In this document: positions 17,179 to 25,678 of the stretch, in pieces
Layout: every line of letters starts with the position of its first letter
How positions within the stretch are numbered: the stretch's first letter is position 1
Assembly (NCBI GenBank): GCA_020832515.1
Contig: JAFIEN010000002.1
Coordinates: forward strand, 1-41,516
DNA length: 41,516 bases
Origin: Rubellimicrobium sp.
GTDB lineage: Bacteria; Pseudomonadota; Alphaproteobacteria; Rhodobacterales; Rhodobacteraceae
Direction of reading: 5' to 3'
Translations under genes and position numbers: made by a program
The notes under the pieces: generated by a model
What the model saw: only the letters and a program-made list of their open reading frames with translations
What the model was told of the DNA's origin: nothing
The model's database searches: none

Positions 17179-17514
17179 ATGACCTATATCGTCAACGACA
17201 ATTGCATCGCCTGCAAATACACAGATTGTGTCGAGGTCTGCCCCGTGGACTGTTTCTACGAGGGCGAGAACATGCTGGTGATCCATCCCGACGAATGTAT
17301 CGACTGCGGCGTCTGCGAGCCCGAATGCCCCGCCGATGCGATCCGCCCCGATACCGAGCCGGACATGGAGAAGTGGGTCGAGTTCAACCGCAAATGGGCG
17401 GCGAAATGGCCGGTCATCGTGACGCGCAAGGACCCGCTGCCCAACGCGGAAGAGATGGACGGAAAGTCCGGCAAGATCGAGCTGTTCTCCGAAGCGCCCG
17501 GAGCCGGGGGCTGA
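17179..17514 (+). CDS. fdxA: 7Fe-8S ferredoxin FdxA
   Basis: A 111-residue electron carrier with one [3Fe-4S] and one [4Fe-4S] cluster. By comparison with the Azotobacter-type 7Fe ferredoxin, C9, C17 and C50 would hold the 3Fe cluster and C21, C40, C43 and C46 the 4Fe cluster; all seven are present. C12 and C25 are extra. The C-terminal region, [18 protein letters not shown] onward, is the family's usual extension. It is 118 bases after the S4 gene and about 300 bases before carD. Confidence 0.95.
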   Translation: MTYIVNDNCIACKYTDCVEVCPVDCFYEGENMLVIHPDECIDCGVCEPECPADAIRPDTEPDMEKWVEFNRKWAAKWPVIVTRKDPLPNAEEMDGKSGKIELFSEAPGAGG

Positions 17515-17685
17515 GTGACTGCCGTCGGACGCCTCTGACCCGATTCGGGCAGATCCAGCGCCGGGCGGCAGGATGAAACTGCTGTGCCGGGCCGGATGGT
17601 CCGCGAGGGCCTGAATGCAAACGGCCGGTCCATGATCCGGGGCGCTTGGCCCAAGGCCAAGGCGGCCCTTTCGCGAGGGTCGATT

Positions 17686-17705
17686 TTGTGATATGCTCGT
17701 CACAA
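17686..17705. promoter_or_regulatory. Palindrome TTGTGA-N8-TCACAA upstream of carD
   Basis: A perfect 6-bp inverted repeat with an 8-base spacer containing TATGCT (17692-17697), a possible -10 element for carD. The half-site resembles CRP/FNR sites but the spacing is longer (CRP uses 6), so the binder is not known. It lies about 105 bases before the carD start. Confidence 0.5.
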
Positions 17706-17748
17706 TGTCGCTGCCCCAGTTCTGAAACTGCCTTACCGCTTGTCACCT

Positions 17749-17775
17749 GACGGAAACCGTTCCGTCGGGTTTCTT
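17749..17775 (+). terminator. Hairpin with GGGTTTCTT tail in carD leader
   Basis: GACGGAA (17749-17755) pairs with TTCCGTC (17760-17766) around the loop ACCG, followed by GGGTTTCTT. The stem is short but the layout is that of an intrinsic terminator. It could end fdxA transcripts or, if carD starts near 17700, act as a leader attenuator. Confidence 0.5.
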
Positions 17776-17810
17776 GCGGCCTGAGCAGTGAGCCTCCCGG
17801 AAGGATGTCC

Positions 17811-18320
17811 ATGAGCAAATCGAAGAAGAACGAGTTCCGCCCGAATGACTATGTGGTCTACCCGGCACATGGAGTTGGCCAGATCATCTCGATCGAGGAA
17901 CAGGAAGTCGCGGGTTTCAAGCTCGAGCTGTTCGTGATCTCGTTCGAGAAGGACAAGATGACGCTGCGGGTGCCCACTCACAAGGCGACGGAAGTGGGGA
18001 TGCGGTCGCTGTCATCGCCCGATGTTGTGGCCCATGCGATGAAGACGCTGAAGGGCAAGGCCAAGGTCAAGAAGGCAATGTGGTCGCGCCGCGCGCAGGA
18101 ATACGAACAGAAGATCAATTCCGGCGACCTGATCGCCATCGCCGAAGTGGTGCGGGACCTGCACCGGGCCGATGACCAGCGCGAGCAGAGCTATTCGGAG
18201 CGTCAACTCTACGAGGCCGCGCTCGAGCGCCTGACGCGCGAGATTGCGGCTGTCGCCGGCAATGACGAGAATGCTGCGGCAAAGGAGATCGGCTCTGTCC
18301 TGGTGGGACGGGCCGCCTGA
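17811..18320 (+). CDS. carD: CarD family transcriptional regulator
   Basis: A 169-residue RNA-polymerase-binding regulator. The N-terminal RID/CarD-TRCF domain reads FRPNDYVVYPAHGVGQIISIEE through VPTHKATEVGMRSL. The helical C-terminal half would contact promoter DNA. In alphaproteobacteria CarD stabilises open complexes at promoters with weak -10 elements, including rRNA promoters. Two in-frame ATGs exist; the one at 17811 lies seven bases from GGAAGG, while the one at 17805 is too close. Confidence 0.93.
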   Translation: MSKSKKNEFRPNDYVVYPAHGVGQIISIEEQEVAGFKLELFVISFEKDKMTLRVPTHKATEVGMRSLSSPDVVAHAMKTLKGKAKVKKAMWSRRAQEYEQKINSGDLIAIAEVVRDLHRADDQREQSYSERQLYEAALERLTREIAAVAGNDENAAAKEIGSVLVGRAA

Positions 18321-18330
18321 ACGACGCGCC

Positions 18331-18365
18331 CGGCAGGACGGGATTTGCCAAATCCCGTCCTGCCG
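18331..18365. terminator. Terminator hairpin after carD (16-bp stem)
   Basis: CGGCAGGACGGGATTT (18331-18346) pairs perfectly with its complement at 18350-18365 across a 3-base loop and is followed by ATTTTT. It starts ten bases after the carD stop. It is strong enough to end carD transcription. Confidence 0.85.
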
Positions 18366-18382
18366 ATTTTTGCAAAATCGGC
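18362..18382. terminator. Second hairpin GCCGATTTT-TGC-AAAATCGGC
   Basis: Nine-base arms at 18362-18370 and 18374-18382 with loop TGC. Its left arm shares four bases with the end of the first hairpin, so the two cannot fully form together in one transcript. Confidence 0.6.
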
Positions 18383-18413
18383 AATGGATCCACGCTGAAC
18401 CGTCAAGCGGGGG

Positions 18414-18434
18414 GCGGAATTTTGCAAATTCCGC
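18414..18434. terminator. Third hairpin before the end of sdaA
   Basis: GCGGAATTT (18414-18422) pairs with AAATTCCGC (18426-18434) around TGC. It lies 13 bases beyond the sdaA stop and probably ends transcription from the opposite strand. Confidence 0.6.
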
Positions 18435-18446
18435 GGCGCGCCAGGC

Positions 18447-19820
18447 TCAGCAGTTCGGCACGTTGACCGCCAGACCGCCCAGGGCGGTTTCCTTGTACTT
18501 GTGGCTCATGTCCGCGCCGGTCTGACGCATCGTCTCGATCGCGGCATCGAGCGGCACGAAATGCGTGCCGTCCCCCCGCATCGACAACGAAGCCGCGGAC
18601 ACCGCCTTGATCGCGCCAAGCCCGTTGCGCTCGATGCAGGGCACCTGAACCAGACCCCGGACCGGGTCGCAGGTCATGCCGAGGTGGTGTTCCAGCGCGA
18701 TCTCGGCCGCGTTCTCGACCTGTTCCGGCGTGCCGCCCAGCACCGCCGCCAGCCCCGCCGCCGCCATGGCCGCGGCGGAACCCACCTCGGCCTGACAGCC
18801 GCATTCCGCCCCCGAGATCGAGGCATTGGTCTTGATCAGCCCCCCGATCGCCGCCGCCGTCAGCAGGAAGTCCGGCAATTGCCGCAGGCTCGCCCCCGGC
18901 ACGAAATCCAGCCAGTAGCGGATCGTCGCGGGCACCACGCCGGCGGCCCCGTTGGTGGGGGCCGTCACCACCTGCCCTCCGGCCGCATTCTCTTCGTTGA
19001 CGGCCATCGCATAGACCGACATCCAGTCGTTGATCGTGTGGGGCGCGGTCAGGTTCATCCCACGTTCAGCCAGGAGCTTTTCGTGAATCCCCTTCGCGCG
19101 GCGCTTCACCTTCAGGCCCCCCGGCAGGATCCCGTCGCCCTGCAGCCCCCGGTCGATACAGGCGTGCATCACTTCCCAGATGCGCATCAGCCCCCGGTCA
19201 AGCTCGGCCGCACCCATCCGCGTCAACTCGTTGCGGCGTTTCATCTCGGCGATCGACAGGCCCGTCTCTGCCGCCATGTCAAGCATCTGCGCCGCGGTGC
19301 GGAAGGGAAAGGGCACGGGCGGGCCGCTTTCTGCGCCCTCCCCATTCGTCAGTTCGCCGGCTGTTTTCACGAAGCCGCCACCGATCGAGTAATAGGTGAT
19401 CTCGGTGACCACATCGCCCTGCGCATCAAGGCCCCGCAGGATCAGCCCGTTGGCATGGCCGGGCAAGGCGGGGCCATAATCGAACAGCAGATCCGTTGCG
19501 GGATCGAAGCGCAATTCGGGCAGGTCGACCGGGCGGACCAGGCCTTCGGCCTTGATCCGGGCCAGTTCCGCCTCGGCCTTTTCGGCGTCGTAATCGTCGG
19601 CCCGGAACCCGGCGAGGCCCAGGATCACCGCCCGGTCCGTCGCATGGCCCACCCCGGTAAAGGCAAGGCTGCCGTGCAGCGAGGCGCGCAGTCCCGCAAC
19701 CCCGAACGGCTGTGCGCGCAGATGGTCGAGAAAGCGGGCCGCCGCGACCATCGGCCCGATCGTATGGGACGACGAGGGGCCGATGCCGACCTTGAACATG
19801 TTGAAAACGGACAGAAACAT
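18447..19820 (-). CDS. sdaA: L-serine ammonia-lyase (iron-sulfur type)
   Basis: A 457-residue single-chain L-serine dehydratase that converts serine to pyruvate and ammonia through a [4Fe-4S] cluster. The N-terminal beta domain carries [13 protein letters not shown] and the alpha domain [12 protein letters not shown]. Candidate cluster cysteines are C340 and C342 (AECGCQ) and C384 (MTCDPV). The protein ends in cysteine, C457 (VNVPNC), as in the Legionella enzyme where the terminal Cys occupies the cluster's free site before substrate arrives. Its ATG overlaps the GST stop as TGATG, so the two are coupled. Confidence 0.95.
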   Translation of the reverse strand: MFLSVFNMFKVGIGPSSSHTIGPMVAAARFLDHLRAQPFGVAGLRASLHGSLAFTGVGHATDRAVILGLAGFRADDYDAEKAEAELARIKAEGLVRPVDLPELRFDPATDLLFDYGPALPGHANGLILRGLDAQGDVVTEITYYSIGGGFVKTAGELTNGEGAESGPPVPFPFRTAAQMLDMAAETGLSIAEMKRRNELTRMGAAELDRGLMRIWEVMHACIDRGLQGDGILPGGLKVKRRAKGIHEKLLAERGMNLTAPHTINDWMSVYAMAVNEENAAGGQVVTAPTNGAAGVVPATIRYWLDFVPGASLRQLPDFLLTAAAIGGLIKTNASISGAECGCQAEVGSAAAMAAAGLAAVLGGTPEQVENAAEIALEHHLGMTCDPVRGLVQVPCIERNGLGAIKAVSAASLSMRGDGTHFVPLDAAIETMRQTGADMSHKYKETALGGLAVNVPNC

Positions 19821-20518
19821 CAGATCGGGCTCCCTTCGGGGGGGTCTGGGGGTTCGGGCCGTGAAAAGGGCAGCGGTCCCAGTCCTTCGGCACGAGACGC
19901 AACACCGGTGATCGGCCGGGCGTCCATCCGTGCGGCGACGGCCTGCAGTCCGGGCCAGCGCGCGGGCTGGTACCAGCCCGTGCCGCCCTCGGGATAAAGC
20001 GCCATCCAGCGCAGCATCGGGCACAGGTAGCAATCGAGGATCGACACCTCCTCTGCCCCGAGCCAACCTTCAAGGCGGGGCAGGGCTGCTTCGAGCGTGT
20101 CCAGCATCCTGCCGATCTGTTCATGATTGGATCTGGCCATGTCGCTGCGGGCCGCAGGTCCGGAATACTGTTCGGGGTAGAACAGGACGCGCAGCGCCGG
20201 ATGCAGCGTGTTCGACAGCCAGAACAGCCAGCTCAGCATCGACCCCCGCGCGGCATCGCCGGGACCGGGGAACAACCCGCCGTGCCGGTCTGCCAGATAG
20301 AGCAGGCAGGCTGCCGTCTCGAACACGGTGCCGTCCGGGGTTTCCAGCGCCGGGACCAGCCCGCCCGGATGCAGCGCGCGATAGGCGGGAGTGTCCTGTG
20401 CGCGGATGGAGCGGTCGACCAGCACCGTCCGGAACGGCAGGTCGCGCGCCAGAAGCGCCAGCCGCAGGCAAAGCGAGGCATTGTCGGGCGCGTAATGCAG
20501 GCGATAGGGCAGATCCAT
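19820..20518 (-). CDS. Glutathione S-transferase family protein
   Basis: A 232-residue protein with an N-terminal thioredoxin-fold GST domain (YRLHYAPDNASLCLRLAL; cis-proline region GLVPALETPDG; FETAACLLYLAD, the glutathione-binding ES/ET position) and an all-helical C-terminal domain. The substrate is unknown. The ATG at 20518 starts MDLPYRL. It is the first gene of a coupled pair with sdaA, which is an unusual partner. Confidence 0.88.
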   Translation of the reverse strand: MDLPYRLHYAPDNASLCLRLALLARDLPFRTVLVDRSIRAQDTPAYRALHPGGLVPALETPDGTVFETAACLLYLADRHGGLFPGPGDAARGSMLSWLFWLSNTLHPALRVLFYPEQYSGPAARSDMARSNHEQIGRMLDTLEAALPRLEGWLGAEEVSILDCYLCPMLRWMALYPEGGTGWYQPARWPGLQAVAARMDARPITGVASRAEGLGPLPFSRPEPPDPPEGSPI

Positions 20519-20617
20519 CCGCGCATCATCGGGCGGCCTGCCCTGCCGATCCAGCCGGAAAACGACCATCGCGCGACAAATTCCCCCGCGCTTGCCTCCG
20601 GGGTGGGGCGTGCCCCC

Positions 20618-20646
20618 TCGTCACCCGGGCCCGGCTTGCCTATAGT
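20618..20646 (+). promoter_or_regulatory. Putative rpiA promoter
   Basis: TCGTCA (20618-20623) and TATAGT (20641-20646) are separated by 17 bases, a reasonable housekeeping promoter about 29 bases before the rpiA ATG. Confidence 0.5.
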
Positions 20647-20674
20647 GCAGGAGTTCGCCGCGCAGAGGCCCGCC

Positions 20675-21463
20675 ATGACATCCGATCTTTCCCCCATCGA
20701 CAAGGCCAAGCTGGCTGCCGCAAGCCGTGCCGCGGATCTTGTCGAGCCGGGCATGAAGGTCGGCCTCGGCACCGGATCGACCGCCGCCTGGCTGGTGCAT
20801 GCGCTTGGCGAACGGGTGCGCGATGAGGGGCTCCGGATCACCGCCGTCCCGACATCGACCCGCACCGCAGAACTGGCGCGCGCGGCGGGGATCGAGGTCC
20901 TCGGTCTCGATGCCCTGCGCTGGCTGGATCTGACCATCGACGGGGCGGATGAGTTCGACGGGCAACTCAACCTGATCAAGGGCGGGGGCGGGGCGCTTCT
21001 GCATGAAAAGGTCGTGGCGACGGCCAGCGACCGGATGGTGGTGATTGCCGACGCCTCGAAACAGGTCGAGACGCTGGGCGCCTTTCCCCTGCCGGTCGAG
21101 GTGATCCCCTTCGGCTGGCAGACCACCAAGACGCTGGTGGAAGAGGTGCTGATCGGGCTTGACGTGCTGGGCCGAAATGCGGTCCTGCGGATGAATGGGG
21201 ACGCGCCTTTCGTGACGGACGAGGGCAACCACATCCTTGACCTGCATCTGCACCGGATCGGTCAGCCGCGGCAATTGTCGCTGGTGCTGAACCAGATCCC
21301 GGGCGTGGTCGAGAACGGGCTTTTCATCGACATCTGCGATGCCGTGGTGATCGGCTATGGCGACGGTCGGGTCGAGTTGCGCGACATCACCGCAGGCACG
21401 GTCGAAAAGGCACGCGTCGCCCTGCCCGAGCGGGACAACATCTTCGGCGACGTGTCGGATTGA
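20675..21463 (+). CDS. rpiA: Ribose-5-phosphate isomerase A
   Basis: A 262-residue enzyme interconverting ribose 5-phosphate and ribulose 5-phosphate in the pentose phosphate and Calvin pathways. Three diagnostic stretches are present: GLGTGSTAAW, DGADEFD and KGGGGALLHEK, the last holding the catalytic region. The ATG at 20675 begins MTSDLSPID after an AGAGG site. Glutathione reductase lies 239 bases downstream on the same strand; the gap has no evident feature. Confidence 0.96.
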   Translation: MTSDLSPIDKAKLAAASRAADLVEPGMKVGLGTGSTAAWLVHALGERVRDEGLRITAVPTSTRTAELARAAGIEVLGLDALRWLDLTIDGADEFDGQLNLIKGGGGALLHEKVVATASDRMVVIADASKQVETLGAFPLPVEVIPFGWQTTKTLVEEVLIGLDVLGRNAVLRMNGDAPFVTDEGNHILDLHLHRIGQPRQLSLVLNQIPGVVENGLFIDICDAVVIGYGDGRVELRDITAGTVEKARVALPERDNIFGDVSD

Positions 21464-21702
21464 TCCGCAGGCCGGTCGACGCCCCCGAGCGAATGCCGCA
21501 GGCGGGTCCGGTATGTTTCACCCACGCGACCGTTCCGGCATCTTGACGATGACTGCGATCGGGGGCCCGGGCTTTACCATCGCCGGATCCTTGCGGATCG
21601 CATCAACCTTGGTGCGCGCCGAGGCCCGCCGAAACCGCGGGTGACTCTGGCACCCCGGCGCAAGCTGTGGAATAGAGCGCGCGGCAACGGCGGGAGATGT
21701 AG

Positions 21703-23124
21703 ATGGGCTTCGACTATGATCTCTTCGTGATCGGCGGCGGCTCGGGCGGGGTGCGCGCGGCGCGGATGGCGGCGGCGACGGGGGCGAAGGTCGGGCTGGC
21801 CGAGGACAGCCGCATGGGCGGGACTTGCGTGATCCGCGGCTGTGTGCCCAAGAAGATCATGGTCTTCGCCTCGTCCTTTCCCGATGCCATGCGCGAGGCC
21901 AGCGCCTATGGCTGGGGCGCCGAGGTCGGTCCCTTCGACTGGCCGGCCTTCCGCACCCGGCTTCATGCCGAGCTTGACAGGCTGGAGGGCGTGTATCGGG
22001 GGCTTCTGGACGGTGCTGGCGTCCCCCTCCACGACCACCCCGCGCGGCTGGCGCTTGCGCATACGGTCGTGCTTGCCGACGGGACCCGGTTCCGCGCGCG
22101 GCATATCCTGATCGCCACCGGCGGCGCGCCGGACCGGCCTGACCTGCCCAACGCGCGTCTGGGCTGGGTCTCGGACGACATCTTCGGGATGGAGCGCCTG
22201 CCGGAGAGCATCCTCATCGTCGGCGGTGGCTTCATCGCATGCGAGATGGCCTGCATCCTTGCTGGCCTTGGTGTGAAGGTGACGCAGTTCTATCGCGGTG
22301 CGCAGATCCTGCGCGGCTTCGATGACGAGGCCCGGGGGCTGGTGGCCGAGGCGATGAAGGCGCAAGGGATCGACCTGCATACCGGCACGAACATCCTGGC
22401 CATGGGCCCCGACGGCACGGCGCCCACCATTCCGGTGGGCGAAGCGATGGCCCCCGCCCATGAAGCCCCCCCCGGTGCACCGGGGCCGATCCGGGTCAAG
22501 GCCACGAACGGCAGCGAGCAGGTCTTTGATGCGGTGCTTTTCGCCACGGGGCGCAGGCCCAACAGCGCGGGGCTGGGGCTTGAGGACATCGGCGTCCAGA
22601 TCGGCCGCCGGGGCGAAGTGGTGGTCGATGACTTTTCCCAGACCGCCGTCCCTTCGATCTTTGCCGTGGGTGACGTGACCAACCGCATCAACCTCACGCC
22701 CGTCGCGATCCGCGAGGCGATGGCCTTTGTCGCGACCGTCTTCGAGGGCCGGCCCACACCCGTCGATCATGCGCTTGTCGCCTCGGCCGTCTTCACGCGG
22801 CCAGAGCTTGGGACCGTGGGCCTGACCGAGGAAGAGGCGCGCGGTCAGGAAGAGATCGAGGTCTATTGCACCTCTTTCCGGCCTATGCGATCGGCCTTTG
22901 CAGGCGATATGTCGCGGGTCCTGATGAAACTTGTCGTCAGCCGCGCCACGCGCCGCGTTCTGGGTTGTCACATCGTCGCACCAGAGGCCGGCGAAATGAT
23001 CCAGCTTGCTGCAATCGCAGTGAAAATGGGGGCCACGAAAGAGGATTTCGACCGCACCATGGCGGTCCATCCGACCATGGCCGAGGAACTGGTCACCATG
23101 CGCAAGCCCGTGAGAACCGCTTGA
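21703..23124 (+). CDS. gor: Glutathione-disulfide reductase
   Basis: A 473-residue FAD- and NADPH-dependent flavoenzyme that reduces oxidised glutathione. The FAD motif GGGSGGVRAA is near the start, the redox-active pair is C42/C47 in GGTCVIRGCVPKK, the second Rossmann motif is GGGFIACEMA, and the C-terminal HPTMAEE carries the catalytic histidine. A proline/alanine-rich stretch at about 236-265 (GEAMAPAHEAPPGAPG) looks like an insertion in a surface loop and makes the protein slightly longer than usual. The ATG at 21703 follows GGGAGA. Confidence 0.94.
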   Translation: MGFDYDLFVIGGGSGGVRAARMAAATGAKVGLAEDSRMGGTCVIRGCVPKKIMVFASSFPDAMREASAYGWGAEVGPFDWPAFRTRLHAELDRLEGVYRGLLDGAGVPLHDHPARLALAHTVVLADGTRFRARHILIATGGAPDRPDLPNARLGWVSDDIFGMERLPESILIVGGGFIACEMACILAGLGVKVTQFYRGAQILRGFDDEARGLVAEAMKAQGIDLHTGTNILAMGPDGTAPTIPVGEAMAPAHEAPPGAPGPIRVKATNGSEQVFDAVLFATGRRPNSAGLGLEDIGVQIGRRGEVVVDDFSQTAVPSIFAVGDVTNRINLTPVAIREAMAFVATVFEGRPTPVDHALVASAVFTRPELGTVGLTEEEARGQEEIEVYCTSFRPMRSAFAGDMSRVLMKLVVSRATRRVLGCHIVAPEAGEMIQLAAIAVKMGATKEDFDRTMAVHPTMAEELVTMRKPVRTA

Positions 23125-23200
23125 ATTCACGGGCAAGACGCACAACTATCGAAGGCGACGGGCCGGTTGGCCCCGCAGGAGCAACGGAGAAAGAAGGCAC

Positions 23201-24397
23201 ATGGCTGCACAGAACGGAGGCCCCTGGGGTGGTGGCGGCGGCAACCGCGGGTCAGGCGGGGGGGACGACGATCGTCGTCCCGATCGCAGACCTGGATCGG
23301 ATGGACCGTCGATTCCCGAGATCGACGAACTGATGAACAAGGGCCGCGAGCAGCTTCGTGTCCTGATGGGCGGCGGTGGCCGCCGTGGCGTGAATGGCGG
23401 TGGTGGCGGTGGCGGCGGCGGTCCGCGACTGACACGCGGCACGCTGGGGCTGGCCGCGCTTGGCGCGCTTGTCCTTTGGGGGACGATGTCGCTTTACACC
23501 GTCCGGCCCGAAGAGCAGTCGGTCGAACTGCTGCTGGGGCGGTTCTCGTCCATCGGCAGTCCGGGTCTGAACTTCGCGCCCTGGCCCTTCGTGACATACG
23601 ACATCGTGAACACGACTTCCGAGCGGACCGAGCAGATCGGTTCCTTCGGTGGCCCGCGCGATGACAGCGGGCTGATGCTGACCACGGATTCCAATATCGT
23701 GGACGTCGCCTTTCAGGTCGTCTGGAACGTGAACGACCCTGCCAAGCTGCTGTTCAACATCCGCGATCCGCAGCTGACCGTGCAGGCCGTGTCGGAATCG
23801 GTCATGCGCGAGATTATGGCGACACGGAACCTTGCGCCGATCCTGAACCGCGACCGCGGGATCATCGCCGATACGGCGCTGATGGAGATCCAGCAGACTC
23901 TGGACGAATACGACAGCGGGATCAGCATCGTGCGCGTCAACCTCGACAAGGCCGATCCGCCGGCCGAGGTGATCGACAGCTTCCGCGCCGTCCAGGCCGC
24001 CGAGCAGGAGCGTGACCGGCTGCAACGGCAGGCAGATGCCTATGCCAACACGGTCGTCGCAGAAGCCCGTGGTCGTGCCGCGCAGATCCTTGAACAGGCC
24101 GAGGGCTATCGCGCATTCACGATCAACAACGCGCTCGGTCAGGCCAGCCGCTTTACGGCCGTGCTGGGCGAATACATGAACAATCAGGAAGTGACGCGGC
24201 GGCGCATCTATCTCGAGACGATGGAGCGAATACTGGCCGATGTCGACAAGATCATCCTCGATCCGCTGGTCGCGGGTGGTGGCAACGGAGAGATTGGCGG
24301 CAGTGGCGTCATTCCCTTCCTGCCGCTGAACGATCTGATGCGCAGCGGGACCGTGCCCACTTCGGCGGCTGCAGCAGCAATCACGGCGGGGAACTGA
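23201..24397 (+). CDS. hflK: FtsH modulator HflK
   Basis: A 398-residue SPFH/prohibitin-family membrane protein that forms a large periplasm-facing cage with HflC around the FtsH protease. The N-terminus is glycine-rich and cytosolic, with poly-Gly near 57-74. One membrane segment lies at about 80-100, followed by the SPFH domain (VRPEEQSVELLLGRF) and a long coiled helix (VQAAEQERDRLQRQADAYAN). Its stop is three bases before hflC, so the pair is an operon. Confidence 0.95.
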   Translation: MAAQNGGPWGGGGGNRGSGGGDDDRRPDRRPGSDGPSIPEIDELMNKGREQLRVLMGGGGRRGVNGGGGGGGGGPRLTRGTLGLAALGALVLWGTMSLYTVRPEEQSVELLLGRFSSIGSPGLNFAPWPFVTYDIVNTTSERTEQIGSFGGPRDDSGLMLTTDSNIVDVAFQVVWNVNDPAKLLFNIRDPQLTVQAVSESVMREIMATRNLAPILNRDRGIIADTALMEIQQTLDEYDSGISIVRVNLDKADPPAEVIDSFRAVQAAEQERDRLQRQADAYANTVVAEARGRAAQILEQAEGYRAFTINNALGQASRFTAVLGEYMNNQEVTRRRIYLETMERILADVDKIILDPLVAGGGNGEIGGSGVIPFLPLNDLMRSGTVPTSAAAAAITAGN

Positions 24398-24400
24398 GCC

Positions 24401-25321
24401 ATGAACAAGACCGTTTACATCCTTCCGGTCGTCGCGATTGCGATCATCCTCCTGCTGTCGTCGATCTTCGTCGTGGACGAGCGTGAAAAGGCGCTTGTGC
24501 TCCAATTCGGCCAGATCCGGCAGGTGCGCGAAGACCCCGGTATCGGCTTCAAGATCCCCCTGATCCAGGAGGTCGTGCGCTACGACAAGCGCATCCTGTC
24601 GCTGGATACCGACACGATCGAGGTGACGCCCTCGGATGACCGTCGCCTCGTCGTCGACGCCTTCACACGCTACCGGATCGTGGATGTCGTGCGGTTCCGT
24701 CAGGCCGTGGGCGTTGGCGGCATCCGTGCGGCCGAGGATCGTCTGTCCTCGATCCTGAACGCCCAGATCCGCGAGGTGCTGGGTGCCGATCAGGTCACAT
24801 CGGACACGATCCTGTCGGCCGAGCGGCGGGTCCTGATGAACAGGATCCGCGATCAGTCGCGTGCGGCCGCCCTGTCGCTGGGCCTTGACGTGGTGGACGT
24901 GCGGCTGAAGCAGACCAACCTGCCTGCGCAGAACCTTGACGCGACCTTCGCCCGGATGCGGGCCGAGCGGGAACGCGAAGCCGCCGACGAGATTGCGCGC
25001 GGTAACGAAGCGGCCCAGCGCGTTCGCGCGCTTGCCGACCGGACCGTGATCGAGACCGTCTCGGATGCCGAGCGCGAGGCGCAGATCACCCGAGGCGAAG
25101 CCGATGCCGAGGCTGCCGCGATCTTCAATGCGGCCTATGGTGCGGATCCGCGCTTCTTCGACTTCTACCGGTCGCTTCAGGCCTATGAACAGGCGCTGCT
25201 GGGGGTGAACACGACCATGGTCATGACACCGACCAGCGAGTTCTTCTCCTACCTCTACGCGGCAACTCCGCCTGAGGTGCAGCCCGCTCCGCCCGCCCGC
25301 CAGGCCGTCGTGACGGAGTGA
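24401..25321 (+). CDS. hflC: FtsH modulator HflC
   Basis: A 306-residue partner of HflK with an N-terminal membrane segment at about 5-23 and an SPFH domain starting VVDEREKALVLQFGQI. A long alpha-helical region (AEREREAADEIARGNEAAQ) and the conserved GADPRFFDFYRSLQAYEQAL segment follow. The complex regulates FtsH degradation of membrane proteins. It is followed by a DUF2065 gene one base after its stop. Confidence 0.95.
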   Translation: MNKTVYILPVVAIAIILLLSSIFVVDEREKALVLQFGQIRQVREDPGIGFKIPLIQEVVRYDKRILSLDTDTIEVTPSDDRRLVVDAFTRYRIVDVVRFRQAVGVGGIRAAEDRLSSILNAQIREVLGADQVTSDTILSAERRVLMNRIRDQSRAAALSLGLDVVDVRLKQTNLPAQNLDATFARMRAEREREAADEIARGNEAAQRVRALADRTVIETVSDAEREAQITRGEADAEAAAIFNAAYGADPRFFDFYRSLQAYEQALLGVNTTMVMTPTSEFFSYLYAATPPEVQPAPPARQAVVTE

Positions 25322-25322
25322 C

Positions 25323-25520
25323 ATGATGGAGACGGCGCTTCTGGCGCTGGGACTCGTGCTTGTGGTGGAGGGGCTGGTCTATGCGCTGGCCCCTTCACTT
25401 GTCGAGGAATTGCTCGCGGCACTTCGGGCCCTTGACCATCAGCAGCGCCGGCTGATCGGGCTGATCGCGCTTGCTCTGGGGGCCTGCCTGATCGGCATGG
25501 CGCGGGCGCTCGGGGCCTGA
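25323..25520 (+). CDS. DUF2065 family small membrane protein
   Basis: A 65-residue protein with two predicted membrane helices (about 5-22 and 43-62) joined by an amphipathic linker ending DHQQRRLIG. This matches the small DUF2065 family found with hflKC. Function is unknown; position suggests a link to FtsH-HflKC quality control. It starts one base after the hflC stop. Two ATGs are adjacent at 25323 and 25326. Confidence 0.88.
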   Translation: MMETALLALGLVLVVEGLVYALAPSLVEELLAALRALDHQQRRLIGLIALALGACLIGMARALGA

Positions 25521-25678
25521 ACGCCTGCCCAAGTCTGCCGCACGATTTTGCCCGGGCTGTTCACGCCCGCTTGACATGTGACCAAGGGTGATTGCGTTCC
25601 GCCCCGCACAACCTACTTTCAGCGCAGAGTTGGAAAGCGGCCCCAGCGGACCGCCTGTTTCGTCCAAAGGATTTAGCC

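Noticed and set aside
25571-25599. TTGACA before the DegP-family gene as a promoter
   Set aside because: No acceptable -10 lies at 16-18 bases, and a heat-shock promoter pattern is not convincing either.
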